From Streptomyces sp. NRRL B-24085 (GTDB taxonomy: Bacteria > Actinomycetota > Actinomycetes > Streptomycetales > Streptomycetaceae): a DNA stretch of 64,000 nt. The stretch lies in the NCBI RefSeq assembly GCF_001282115.1, contig NZ_LJBR01000074.1:1-64000 (forward strand). The letters are read 5' to 3'. The notes under the pieces were generated by a model. The model was given only the letters and a program-made list of their open reading frames with translations. It searched no databases and was not told where the DNA came from. This document shows positions 52,182 through 60,944 of the stretch, piece by piece. The position numbers were made by a program, and so were the translations under genes. Positions within the stretch are counted from its first letter, which is position 1. Each line of letters begins with the position of its first letter.

Positions 52182-54536
52182 TCAGCGGGCGTGCGGGGCG
52201 CGGTGCCGGGGCTGGTCCGGAGCGGGCCGGTCACGCGGTGCCGGGACGGGGCGGACGACGGGCCCGTCGCCGTTCACGGTGAGACTGGTGCCGTGGTGGC
52301 GGATCGTCAGGGGCTCTCCCGACCTCAGGGTGTACGTCGCCTTGTCCGGACCGATCTCCACGCGCAGGCAGCGGCCGAGGAGCTGGAGGTTGAACGCGAG
52401 ACGGCTGAACCGCTCGGGCAGCCGCGGGGCGAAGCACAGCGAGTCCCCGTCGCGCCTCAGTCCGCCGAACCCGGCCACCAATGCCGTCCAGGTGCCGGCG
52501 AGGGAGGCGATGTGGAGTCCGTCGCGGGTGTTGCTCTCCAGGTCGACGAGGTCCATCAGCGCCGCCTCGGCCGTGTAGGCGTAGGCGAGGGACAGGTGAC
52601 CCGCGCGGGCCGCGACGACCGCCTGGACGCAGGCCGACAGGGAGGAGTCCCGTACGGTCAGGGGCTCGTAGTAGGCGAAGTTGCGGGCGATCTGCTCCTC
52701 GTCGTGGAACTCCTCGAACCAGCCGCTGCACAGGTACATCGCCAGCACCAGGTCGGCCTGCTTGACGACCTGCTTGCGGTAGATGTCGAAGTAGGGGAAG
52801 TGCAGCATCAGCGGGTACTGGTCGGCGCGGGTGTTCTCGAAGTCCCAGCGCTGGTAGCGGGTGAACCCCGCGTGCTGTTCGTGCACGCCGAGCTCGTCGT
52901 TGTAGGGGATGTGCACGGCCTCGGCGGCGTCCCGCCAGGCGGCGCTCTCCTCGTCGTCGACGCCGAGTTCGGCGGCCCGCTCCGGATACCGGCCGCAGGC
53001 GTCGGCGGCGGCGAGGAGGTTCGCGCGGGCCATGAGGTTGGTGTAGGTGTTGTCGTCGGCGACCGCGCTGTACTCGTCGGGCCCGGTGACGCCGTCGATG
53101 TGGAAGACGCCGTGGTGGTCGTGGTGGCCCAGCGAGCGCCACAACCGGGCCGTCTCCACGAGGAGTTCGACGCCGGTCTCGCGTTCGAAGTCCGTGTCGC
53201 AGGTGGCCTCGGTGTAGCGCACGACGGCGTCCGCGACGGCGGCGTTGACGTGGAAGGCGGCGGTGCCCGCGGGCCAGTACGCCGACCCTTCCGAGCCCTC
53301 GATGGTCCGCCAGGGGAACGCGGCGCCGTTCAGGCCGAGTTGCGCGGCGCGCTCGCGGGCGGCGGGCAGCGTCTTCTGCCGCCAGCGCAGTGCCTCGGCC
53401 ACGGCCCGGGGCTCGGTGTAGGTGAGCAGCGGCAGCACGAAGGTCTCGGTGTCCCAGAAGGCGTGCCCGTCGTACCCGGATCCGGTCAACCCCTTGGCGG
53501 GGATGGCCCGTTGCTCCGCTCGGGCGCCCGCCTGGAGGACGTGGAAGAGGGCGAAGCGGACCGCCTGCTGGATCTCCTCGTCACCGTCGACCTCGACGTC
53601 GGCGCGGGCCCAGAAGTCGTCGAGATAGGACCGCTGTTCGTCCAGGAGTCCGTCCCAGCCGCTGTGGGCGGCGGCCGCCAGGGCCGCGTCGACCTGGTCG
53701 CTCATCGCGGGCCGGGAGCGGGTTCCGGACCAGCCGTGGGCGACCAGCTTCTCCACCCGCAGCCGCTGTCCCGGCTCCAGGACGGAGGTGACGGTCAGCC
53801 GGGCCAGGTCCACCGTCTCCTCGCTGCTGGTGGTGGTGCGTTCCGGTCCTTCGATCACGTGGTCGGCGGCCACGGCGACCCGCAGTCCGCTGTGCCGGGT
53901 GCGGTGCACCAGGCGCAGCCGGGTTCCGTCGGCGAAGCCCTCCTCGTGCTCCAGGGGCGACTTCAACGTCTTGGCGGCGCGCGGGTCGCCGTTCGGGCCG
54001 GGCAGGCTCTCGTTGGTGACCAGCTCGGACTGGATCACCACCCGGGTGCGGCTGTCGACGGGCTCCACCTCGTAGGCCACGGCGGCGACCGCCCGCTGGC
54101 TGAGCGAGACGAGCCGGGTCGAGCGCACCCGTATGCGCGAGCCGGCCGGCGAGATCCACTCGCAGGACCGCTCCAGGACGCCCCGGCGCAGGTCCAGGCA
54201 GCGTTCGTGGGACACGAGACGGCCGTAGCGCAGGTCGAAGGGCTCGTCGTCGACGAGGAGCCGCACGATCTTGCCGTTGGTGACGTTGATGGCGGTCTGG
54301 CCGGACTCGGGATAGCCGTAGCCGGCCTCGGCGTACGGCAGCGGATGCAGCTCGTGGACGCCGTTGAGGTAGGTGCCGGGCAGGCCGTGCGGTTCGCCCT
54401 CGTCGAGGTTGCCGCGCCAGCCGACATGGCCGTTGGACAGGGCGAAGACGGACTCGCTCTGGGCCAGGACGTCGAGCTTGAGGGAGGTCTCGCGGACGGC
54501 CCAGGGCTCGACGGTGTAGGAGCGTTGGGTGATCAC
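52182..54536 (-). CDS. GH65 disaccharide phosphorylase/hydrolase (maltose, trehalose or kojibiose type)
   Basis: This 784-residue protein has the GH65 three-part fold: N-terminal beta-sandwich (SESVFALSNGHVGWRGNLDE near residue 30), central (alpha/alpha)6 barrel, and C-terminal sheet. The catalytic acid is Glu488 in GVTGPDEYSAVADDNTYTNL, close to the position known for maltose phosphorylase. It probably cleaves an alpha-glucosyl disaccharide, releasing beta-glucose-1-phosphate if it is a phosphorylase. It shares four bases with an upstream beta-phosphoglucomutase-like gene, which would use that product. Confidence 0.9.
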   Translation of the reverse strand: MITQRSYTVEPWAVRETSLKLDVLAQSESVFALSNGHVGWRGNLDEGEPHGLPGTYLNGVHELHPLPYAEAGYGYPESGQTAINVTNGKIVRLLVDDEPFDLRYGRLVSHERCLDLRRGVLERSCEWISPAGSRIRVRSTRLVSLSQRAVAAVAYEVEPVDSRTRVVIQSELVTNESLPGPNGDPRAAKTLKSPLEHEEGFADGTRLRLVHRTRHSGLRVAVAADHVIEGPERTTTSSEETVDLARLTVTSVLEPGQRLRVEKLVAHGWSGTRSRPAMSDQVDAALAAAAHSGWDGLLDEQRSYLDDFWARADVEVDGDEEIQQAVRFALFHVLQAGARAEQRAIPAKGLTGSGYDGHAFWDTETFVLPLLTYTEPRAVAEALRWRQKTLPAARERAAQLGLNGAAFPWRTIEGSEGSAYWPAGTAAFHVNAAVADAVVRYTEATCDTDFERETGVELLVETARLWRSLGHHDHHGVFHIDGVTGPDEYSAVADDNTYTNLMARANLLAAADACGRYPERAAELGVDDEESAAWRDAAEAVHIPYNDELGVHEQHAGFTRYQRWDFENTRADQYPLMLHFPYFDIYRKQVVKQADLVLAMYLCSGWFEEFHDEEQIARNFAYYEPLTVRDSSLSACVQAVVAARAGHLSLAYAYTAEAALMDLVDLESNTRDGLHIASLAGTWTALVAGFGGLRRDGDSLCFAPRLPERFSRLAFNLQLLGRCLRVEIGPDKATYTLRSGEPLTIRHHGTSLTVNGDGPVVRPVPAPRDRPAPDQPRHRAPHAR

Positions 54537-55270
54537 GCGTGTCCTCCGAGCTCGGCGAGGCCCTTCACGACGATGTCCGCGCCGTGCTCGTACAGGGCGT
54601 CGGTCTGTCCGACGCGGTCCAGGCCGACGACGTACCCGAAGCCTCCGGCGCGGCCCGCGTCCATGCCGGCGAGGGCGTCCTCGAAGACGGCGGAGCGGGG
54701 TGCGTCGAGGCCCAGGTCCTCGGCGGCGGCGAGGAAGGTGTCGGGGTGCGGCTTGCCGGGGAGCCCGCGCTCGGCCGCGACCACGCCGTCGACGCGTACG
54801 TCGAAGAGGTCCTCGGCGTCGATCGCGCGCAGCACGTCACGGCAGTTGGCGCTGGAGGAGACGATCGCGGTGCGCAGGCCCTGGGCGCGGGCCGCGCGGA
54901 TGTAGGCCAGGGTGTCGTCGTAGGGCTCGACGCCGTCGGTGCGGATCTTCTCCAGGACGAGGGCGTTCTTGCGGTTGCCGAGGCCGTGGACCGTCTCCGC
55001 GCCGGGCGGGTCGTCGGGTTTCCCGTCCGGCAGTTCGATGCCGCGGGAGGCGAGGAAGGTGCGCACGCCGTCGGCCCGTGGCAGGCCGTCGACGTACTGG
55101 TCGTAGTCATGGTCGTCGAAAGGCCGGAAATGATCGCTCTCGCGTTCGCGCAGGAACGCGTCGAACATCTCCTTCCAGGCCGCCGCGTGCACGACGGCCG
55201 TCCTGGTGACGACCCCGTCGAGGTCGAACAGGCAGGCCTTGATCTCTGCGGGTAGACCGAGCTCCGTCAT
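54533..55270 (-). CDS. HAD-family beta-phosphoglucomutase-like protein
   Basis: This 245-residue enzyme has HAD motif I FDLDGVVT with nucleophile Asp16 and Asp18, motif II TAIVSSSANC, a cap domain, and motif III/IV in GKPHPDTFLAA and VFEDALAGMDAGRAGGF. The beta-PGM subfamily converts beta-glucose-1-phosphate to glucose-6-phosphate. It is the upstream gene of a two-gene operon overlapping GH65, the classic phosphorylase/mutase pair. Confidence 0.9.
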   Translation of the reverse strand: MTELGLPAEIKACLFDLDGVVTRTAVVHAAAWKEMFDAFLRERESDHFRPFDDHDYDQYVDGLPRADGVRTFLASRGIELPDGKPDDPPGAETVHGLGNRKNALVLEKIRTDGVEPYDDTLAYIRAARAQGLRTAIVSSSANCRDVLRAIDAEDLFDVRVDGVVAAERGLPGKPHPDTFLAAAEDLGLDAPRSAVFEDALAGMDAGRAGGFGYVVGLDRVGQTDALYEHGADIVVKGLAELGGHA

Positions 55271-55313
55271 AAAGGAGACGGTGCCCAGCCTTTCGCTTCG
55301 TCAACAAACGGAT

Positions 55314-55751
55314 TCAGTCGTGCGGGAAGGAGTGGTGCTCGTGGGCCACCAGCCAGCGGCCGCGCTCCTTGCGCAGACCGAAGGTGAGCCGGAGCCGGAA
55401 GCCGGGGTCCGCGGCGAGTTCCTCCGGTGTGGCGCAGCGCACCAGGGCGTGGGCGTACGCGACGTCCGTGCCCGCGGTGACATGGAGGGACTCGATGTCG
55501 AAACGGGCACCCTGCGCCTGCCAGGCGAAGAAGGGCGGCCACGCCGCGCGGTAGGCGGCGAGTCCCCGGATGCCGTGGTGGGGTGACGCCACGTCGAACA
55601 TGACGATGTCCTGGGCGTGGTCCGCGCTCACGCCGGCGAGGTCACCGCGGTGCACGGCCGCGGCCCACGCGGTGATGAGGGCGCGGATCCGCTCCTCGTC
55701 GGTGGCGCCGGCAGCGCCCGAGGCGTCGGACCGGTCGTGGTACTGGGGCAC
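55314..55751 (-). CDS. SnoaL-like/DUF4440-type small protein
   Basis: This 145-residue protein has the cone-shaped NTF2-like fold signature: ALITAWAAAVHRGDLAGVSA, then GIRGLAAYRAAWPPFFAW, then ARFDIESLHVTAGTDVAYAH and the terminal RWLVAHEHHSFP. Members are ketosteroid-isomerase-like proteins, often of unknown role, that bind small hydrophobic molecules. GTG 55751 has AAAGGAG seven bases upstream. It is divergent from the kinase gene. Confidence 0.82.
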   Translation of the reverse strand: MPQYHDRSDASGAAGATDEERIRALITAWAAAVHRGDLAGVSADHAQDIVMFDVASPHHGIRGLAAYRAAWPPFFAWQAQGARFDIESLHVTAGTDVAYAHALVRCATPEELAADPGFRLRLTFGLRKERGRWLVAHEHHSFPHD

Positions 55752-55829
55752 GTCTGGGGCTCCTTTCTCCCCCTTGCGCCCTCCAGGGTGCCTGGCCGAC
55801 CCGCACTCATCGAATGACACACTCGGTGT

Positions 55830-56486
55830 GTGCCGCTGACCTTCGACGACCTCCTGACCCGCGCGCGTTCCCTCGCCGAGCCCGGAAGGCGGGCCGTGCT
55901 CGGCATCGCCGGCTCCCCCGGCGCGGGCAAGACGACCCTCGCCGAGCATCTGGTGCGGGCGCTGAACGGCCCGGGCGAGCCCTGGGTGGCGCACGTCCCC
56001 ATGGACGGTTTCCACCTGGCCGACGTGGAGCTGGAGCGGCTCGGGCTGCGCGACCGCAAGGGGGCGCCCGAGACCTTCGACGCCGCCGGGTACGCGGCCC
56101 TGCTGCGGCGGCTGCGCGAGGAGACGGCGGGGGACGTCGTTTACGCGCCGGGGTTCGAGCGGGTGCTGGAGCAGCCGGTCGCGGGGGCGATCCCGGTGCC
56201 GCCGACGGCCCGTCTGGTCGTGACCGAAGGGAACTACCTGCTGCTCGGCACCGGCGCGTGGGCGCGGGTGCGCCCCGCGCTGGACGAGGTGTGGTTCTGC
56301 GCACTCGACGAGGACGAGCGGGTGCGCCGGCTGGTCGCCCGGCACGAGGAGTTCGGCAAGACCCACGAGGAGGCGGTGGCGTGGGTGCGGCGCTCCGACC
56401 AGGCCAACGCGGCACTGGTGGCGGCCACGCGGGACCGCGCCGACCTGGTGGTGCCGCAGTCGGCACTGCCCCGCGTGGACGTGTGA
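55830..56486 (+). CDS. P-loop nucleoside/uridine-kinase-like protein
   Basis: This 218-residue kinase has Walker A GIAGSPGAGKTTLAEHLV (about residues 25-42), MDGFHLADVEL with the substrate-binding Asp, a Walker-B-like LVVTEGNYLLL and a lid region DEDERVRRLVARHEEFGKTH. It belongs to the uridine kinase/pantothenate kinase-like group whose members often phosphorylate sugars or nucleosides. It starts with GTG. Proximity to sugar genes suggests a sugar or nucleoside substrate, but this is inference. Confidence 0.82.
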   Translation: MPLTFDDLLTRARSLAEPGRRAVLGIAGSPGAGKTTLAEHLVRALNGPGEPWVAHVPMDGFHLADVELERLGLRDRKGAPETFDAAGYAALLRRLREETAGDVVYAPGFERVLEQPVAGAIPVPPTARLVVTEGNYLLLGTGAWARVRPALDEVWFCALDEDERVRRLVARHEEFGKTHEEAVAWVRRSDQANAALVAATRDRADLVVPQSALPRVDV

Positions 56487-56501
56487 CCGCCGCCCCGCGC
56501 C

Positions 56502-58334
56502 TCAGCGGGCGGACAGGGTCAGTTCCGGCTCGCCGTGGGCGTCGCCCGCCGGGTCGCCGATGCGCGCGGTGAAGGCCTCGGTGCGCACCGTGAGGCCCGT
56601 GTCCTCGCGCGCGAAGGCGGCCGTGAAGCTGTCTCCGGGGCCGTAGCGGACGGCGAAGGCGTGCAGGTCGTCCGGTGCGTCCGGGGCGGGGTCGGCTTCG
56701 AGTGCCGTGGAGCTGACCAGGTGGCGCCAGCCCTCGTCGGGGTTGCCGTAGCCGCGGGGGTCGGCGGCCAGGGCGAAGGCCGCCTGCTCCTGGGTCGTCG
56801 CCGAGCGGGCGTCGAAGTGGTCGACGCCCTCCGCCCCGGGATGCGTCAGCCGCAGGGCGCCCACGGAGGCCACCTCGCCCTCGGCCGTCCGCCGCACCCG
56901 GTCGCCGTCGTCCTCGGCGTACGGCAGCCCGGCCAGCAGGTAGGGCGTACCGGGCAGGCGTTCCAGGGTGACCGCGGTCCACAGGCTCGTGCCGTCGGTG
57001 ACGTACAGGGACTGGATGTGGCGCAGGACGTGGTCGCGGCCGACGACCGGCTTGGTGACCAGCTTGGCCGTGAGGCCGTCGGCGCGCACGTCGCGCACCC
57101 GGACCTCGCCCATGGGACGGCACAGCAGGAAGCCGTCGGCGACCGGGCCGAAGCCGTGCTGCCGGTTCACGGCCGCGGGGAGGTAGTAGGTGCCCGCGGC
57201 CTCCACGACCGCCGGTGTCATCCGGGAGTCGAAGGCCACCGAGACGCCGCCGGCCCTCAGTTGGTGGCGGGCGGTCGCCGTGGACGGCTCCCGGTGCCAG
57301 CGTGCGGTGTCCTGGATCTGCCAGACGAGCATCCAGGCGAAGTGGCCGTCCACCCCGCCGTCCTCCTTGACCGCGTGCCGGGCCCAGCGGCTGTCGCCCC
57401 GGTAGCGGCCGAGGTCGGCGCCGATGCGGGCGCCGAAGTAGCGCAGTCCGAGGACCGCTTCGAAGGCGGAGTGCTGCTCGCTGTAGCGCGGGCCGCCGTT
57501 GTCGAAGCCGCCGTTGGTCAGCCGGGCGTCGATGTAGCGGGCCAGGGTGTCGCCGTCCTCGGCGAACATCGTCTCGCCGCTGACCCGGTGGGCCTGGGCG
57601 AGGAAGGAGAGCGAGATCGGGCCGTAGTTGTTGTCGTAGGCGCCGCCGTGCTCGGGCGGCAGGGCCGCGCCGCGGTCCTCGACCCGGTGGGCGCGGATCT
57701 CGTCCCGGTACAGCCGCAGGGCACGCGCGCGCACCGACTCCGCCTCCGGGCCGGGCAGATGGGCCGCCAGCATCAGGCCGCCGACCACACAGCCGATCGC
57801 CTGGTTGCCGGCCTCCTGCGGGTTGAAGAAGGTCGCCTCGGTGAGCCAGCGCCAGTATCCGCGGGCCACGTCGAGGAGTTCGGCCTGCTGCTTGTCGTCG
57901 ACGAGGCCCTCCGCCGCGTCGAGCACGTTCACCGCCTGGAGCAGCGCCCACACCGTGCTCGGCCAGTCGCCGATGGGGTGGGCGCCCGCCGCCAGGGTGT
58001 AACGGGCGTACGGAAGACCGGAGTTGCGGACCCTGAGGTTCGGGTAGCCCGGGTTGTCGTCGGTGTAGACCCGCTCGCGCAGATGGAAGGCGAGGCTGCG
58101 GCGGACCGCCTCCGGCAGCCGGTCGTCCCGGGTGCGCTGCCAGGCGAAGGCGAGCAGCGAGGTGATGCCGAGGGAGGTGTCGCCGATGTCGTCGACGCAG
58201 TCGGGGTGTTCGAGGTTGCCCTCGGGGGTGAGGCGCGCGAGGGCCTGCTCGGTGACGTCGGCGAGGACGGCGTCGTACGCCTGCGGTGTGTCCGGCAGGT
58301 CGTGCAGCGGCCCGAGCTGGCGTGGGAGGTGCAA
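56502..58334 (-). CDS. Large protein of unknown function in the sugar-importer operon
   Basis: This 610-residue protein has no signal peptide. The N-terminal 350 residues look like an (alpha/alpha)6 toroid with Trp/Tyr-rich turns (LLAFAWQRTRDDRLPEAVRR, then YPNLRVRNSGLPYARYTLAA, then GGAYDNNYGPISLSFLAQAH). The rest looks beta-rich. This layout is seen in polysaccharide lyases and glycoside hydrolases, but I recognise no family. TTG 58334 is preceded by GAAGGG nine bases upstream. It is the last gene of the importer operon, 13 bases after its neighbour. A cytoplasmic oligosaccharide-cleaving role is likely but unproven. Confidence 0.75.
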   Translation of the reverse strand: MHLPRQLGPLHDLPDTPQAYDAVLADVTEQALARLTPEGNLEHPDCVDDIGDTSLGITSLLAFAWQRTRDDRLPEAVRRSLAFHLRERVYTDDNPGYPNLRVRNSGLPYARYTLAAGAHPIGDWPSTVWALLQAVNVLDAAEGLVDDKQQAELLDVARGYWRWLTEATFFNPQEAGNQAIGCVVGGLMLAAHLPGPEAESVRARALRLYRDEIRAHRVEDRGAALPPEHGGAYDNNYGPISLSFLAQAHRVSGETMFAEDGDTLARYIDARLTNGGFDNGGPRYSEQHSAFEAVLGLRYFGARIGADLGRYRGDSRWARHAVKEDGGVDGHFAWMLVWQIQDTARWHREPSTATARHQLRAGGVSVAFDSRMTPAVVEAAGTYYLPAAVNRQHGFGPVADGFLLCRPMGEVRVRDVRADGLTAKLVTKPVVGRDHVLRHIQSLYVTDGTSLWTAVTLERLPGTPYLLAGLPYAEDDGDRVRRTAEGEVASVGALRLTHPGAEGVDHFDARSATTQEQAAFALAADPRGYGNPDEGWRHLVSSTALEADPAPDAPDDLHAFAVRYGPGDSFTAAFAREDTGLTVRTEAFTARIGDPAGDAHGEPELTLSAR

Positions 58335-58347
58335 GGAGATCAGCCCT

Positions 58348-60039
58348 TCATGCCTGAGAGATGGCGCGCAGTGCGAGGGTCAGTGTCTGCGGTCCGTGCC
58401 CGCCGAGGTAGACGCGGTTCCCGGTCGTCGCGTCGGTGCCGCCGGCCACGGTGTGGTCCTGTCCCGGGTCGTAGCGCAGTACGTCGCTCCGGTCGGGCCC
58501 GGCGAGCGGTTCGCCCGTCTCGACGGCGGCCTCGACGCGGATCCCGTCGTCGCCGACGCGGTAGGTCAGCGGCTCGGTCGTCATGCACCAGCGTCCGTCG
58601 CCGAGCGGTACGGCGCCCTGCGGCTCGCCGCCCGGCCGGAAGGTCAGTTCGAGGGCCCAGGGCACCGGGGGGCCGCTGATGTCGATCCGCAGGTCGGCCC
58701 CGTCATCCCGCAGGTCGACCTCGATCCGGGTCGTGTGGGAGACCTCGTCCTGAGGGCGGTCCGGGAAGCCCATCGCCGCGGAGAAGCGGCCCTCGTCCAC
58801 CAGGGGGTAGGCGCCGTCGTCGCGCCTGCGGTCCTTCGGGAGCGGCTGGTAGTAGGCGGCGGTGAGGGTCTGGGTGAGCCGGTACCGGTGGCCGGCGAGC
58901 CGTTCCATGCCGGCGGCGCGGAACGGGCCCAGGTCGAAGAACCCCCGGGAGAGGCGGACCGCGTCGAGGACGGCGTCGCCGGCGAACATGCGCAGGAAGG
59001 TGGGGTTGCAGGCGAGGCCCGAGCGGATGCGCCGGTGCTCGGGCACGTCGGAGCCGCCGTACACCACGGTGTGCGCGGTGGCCGAGGCATGGTGCGCGAG
59101 GCGTGCGGTGGGGAGGTACCGGTCGCGCGGGAGCTGCTCCGCGTCCGGCTCCGGCAGCCTGCGGCACAGATCCGGGGTGAGGAGGGTCTGGGCGAGCAGG
59201 TCGGGGTCGTGGATGCCGCCGGCGGCCGCCAGGCGGGCCGCGCGGGCGAAGTCGCCCCGGCCGGTGCGGATCGCGAGCAGCCGGTAGTGCGGCAGGTAGG
59301 GCCACAGCGCGAACGGCATCCGCTGGTCCTGGCGGCGCGAGTGGACGGTCTCCACCGTGCCGTCCGGCCTGATCAGGTCCAGGGTCGCGGTGAGGTTGCG
59401 TTCGACGGCGGCCACCAGGTCGGTGCGTCCGAGCACCTCGGCCAGCAACAGCAGGGCCGGGTTGGTCACGATGGACGCGTAGACGGCGCTGCGTTCCGAG
59501 TACAGGCCGTCCGCGTCGATGTCGACGCCCTCGGCGAGCCACTCCTCGGCGCGGGCGAGCAGCCGGTCGTCGGGGAACGACCGGTGCAGCCGGGCCAGCG
59601 CGGCGGACAGCTCCCAGCGGTGGTTGGGGGTGTGCACCCCGCCGGTCAGGAGGCTTTCGGTGGCGTCGCCCGCGATCTCGGCGAGCGCCGCCGTGACGTC
59701 GGCCAGTTCGGGCCCGGCAGCCGCGGCGAGGACGTGCGCGTCGCACACGTCGTTGACGGTGAACGCGGAGTCCGGCGGCGACTGCACGTTGTCGCCGCCC
59801 GCGAAGAGGCCGGAGGGCGTCTGCACGGCCCGCAGGGCCCGCAGGTGGGTCAGCGCGGCGGCGACGGCCCGCTCGCTCCCGTGCAGGGCCGACTCCGGCG
59901 AGCGGTACGCCGCGACCAGGGTCTTCACCCGCCGTGCCAGGGCGCGGTGCGGCTCGATGAACTCCGCCGACGGGTCGGCCGACCCGTCGGCGGCGAGCGC
60001 TGCCGCGCGGACGAACTCGTGGTCGAGCGGAGCGGGCAA
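58348..60039 (-). CDS. Toroid-like protein of unknown function in the sugar-importer operon
   Basis: This 563-residue protein is probably an (alpha/alpha) toroid followed by a beta-sandwich, like polysaccharide lyases of the heparinase/alginate-lyase superfolds. Candidate catalytic residues are Asn and His in GGVHTPNHRWELSAAL, Tyr in DADGLYSERSAVY, and the basic RRQDQRMPFALWPYLPHYR stretch. I cannot name the family. It has no signal peptide, so its substrate would be an imported oligosaccharide. It starts with TTG at 60039, two bases after the permease stop, with GAAGGA upstream. Confidence 0.75.
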   Translation of the reverse strand: MPAPLDHEFVRAAALAADGSADPSAEFIEPHRALARRVKTLVAAYRSPESALHGSERAVAAALTHLRALRAVQTPSGLFAGGDNVQSPPDSAFTVNDVCDAHVLAAAAGPELADVTAALAEIAGDATESLLTGGVHTPNHRWELSAALARLHRSFPDDRLLARAEEWLAEGVDIDADGLYSERSAVYASIVTNPALLLLAEVLGRTDLVAAVERNLTATLDLIRPDGTVETVHSRRQDQRMPFALWPYLPHYRLLAIRTGRGDFARAARLAAAGGIHDPDLLAQTLLTPDLCRRLPEPDAEQLPRDRYLPTARLAHHASATAHTVVYGGSDVPEHRRIRSGLACNPTFLRMFAGDAVLDAVRLSRGFFDLGPFRAAGMERLAGHRYRLTQTLTAAYYQPLPKDRRRDDGAYPLVDEGRFSAAMGFPDRPQDEVSHTTRIEVDLRDDGADLRIDISGPPVPWALELTFRPGGEPQGAVPLGDGRWCMTTEPLTYRVGDDGIRVEAAVETGEPLAGPDRSDVLRYDPGQDHTVAGGTDATTGNRVYLGGHGPQTLTLALRAISQA

Positions 60040-60041
60040 GG

Positions 60042-60944
60042 TCAGTCCTTCAGTCCGGCGTTGATGTCGGCGCCCATGACGTACTTCTGGAAGACCAGGA
60101 AGATCGCGATCAGCGGGATCATCGAGATGACCGACGCGCCGAGCAGCACCGACCAGTTGATGTTCTGCGCGCCGACGATGCTCTGGATGCCGATCTGCAC
60201 GGTGAACTTGTTCGGGTCGTTGAGCATCAGCAGCGGCCAGATGTAGTCGTTCCACCGCCACTGGAAGGACAGGATGGCGAGGGTCAGCATGATGGGCCGG
60301 GAGAGCGGCACCATGATCCGCAGGAAGATCGACAGCTCGCGGGCGCCGTCGATGCGCGCGGCCTCCACGAGTTCGTCGGGCACCGTCAGGAAGAACTGGC
60401 GGAACATGAAGCATCCGGTCGCGGTGAGCACGGCCGGGAGGATGATGCCGGCGAAGGAGTTGTAGAGGCCGAGGTTGCGGACCACCAGGAACTCGGGGGC
60501 GAGCATGACCTCGCCCGGCAGCATCGTGGTGGCCAGGATGCAGAGGAAGAACGCCTTGAGCCACCGGTTGTCGTACTTGGCCAGCGCGTACCCGGTGCAG
60601 CAGCTGACTCCCACGGTGAGGATCGTCGTGATCACGCAGACGATGGCCGTGTTGATGAAGTACTGGGAGAAGTTGGCGCTGTCCCACGCCGCCCTGAATC
60701 CCGACAGGGTGGGGTTGTGCGGGACCAGCGTGAGCGGATAGGAGAACAGGTCGCTGGCCGGCTTGAGCGAGCTGAGCACGAACCACAGCACCGGGAACCC
60801 GTACAGGCACGCCATGATCCACAGCAGGGTCGTCGCGGACACCGCCTGCCGGATCCCGCCGGTGCTCGTCCTGCGGGGTCGCTTGCCGGGGACTCTCCGT
60901 CCGGAGTCGACGTCGGCCGGGCGCGGGATGTCTGTGGTTGTCAT
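60042..60944 (-). CDS. Sugar ABC transporter permease (MalG-like)
   Basis: This 300-residue protein has six membrane helices and the binding-protein-dependent permease loop VEAARIDGARELSIFLRIMV, the EAA motif that contacts the ATPase. The C-terminus is typical of MalG-type permeases (YVMGADINAGLKD). It is the second permease of the importer and overlaps the first by four bases. Confidence 0.92.
   Translation of the reverse strand: MTTTDIPRPADVDSGRRVPGKRPRRTSTGGIRQAVSATTLLWIMACLYGFPVLWFVLSSLKPASDLFSYPLTLVPHNPTLSGFRAAWDSANFSQYFINTAIVCVITTILTVGVSCCTGYALAKYDNRWLKAFFLCILATTMLPGEVMLAPEFLVVRNLGLYNSFAGIILPAVLTATGCFMFRQFFLTVPDELVEAARIDGARELSIFLRIMVPLSRPIMLTLAILSFQWRWNDYIWPLLMLNDPNKFTVQIGIQSIVGAQNINWSVLLGASVISMIPLIAIFLVFQKYVMGADINAGLKD

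Noticed and set aside
58340..58588. Small minus-strand frame ending near the start of the 610-residue protein
   Set aside because: It overlaps the end of the 563-residue gene in another frame, is Arg-rich and has no start signal.
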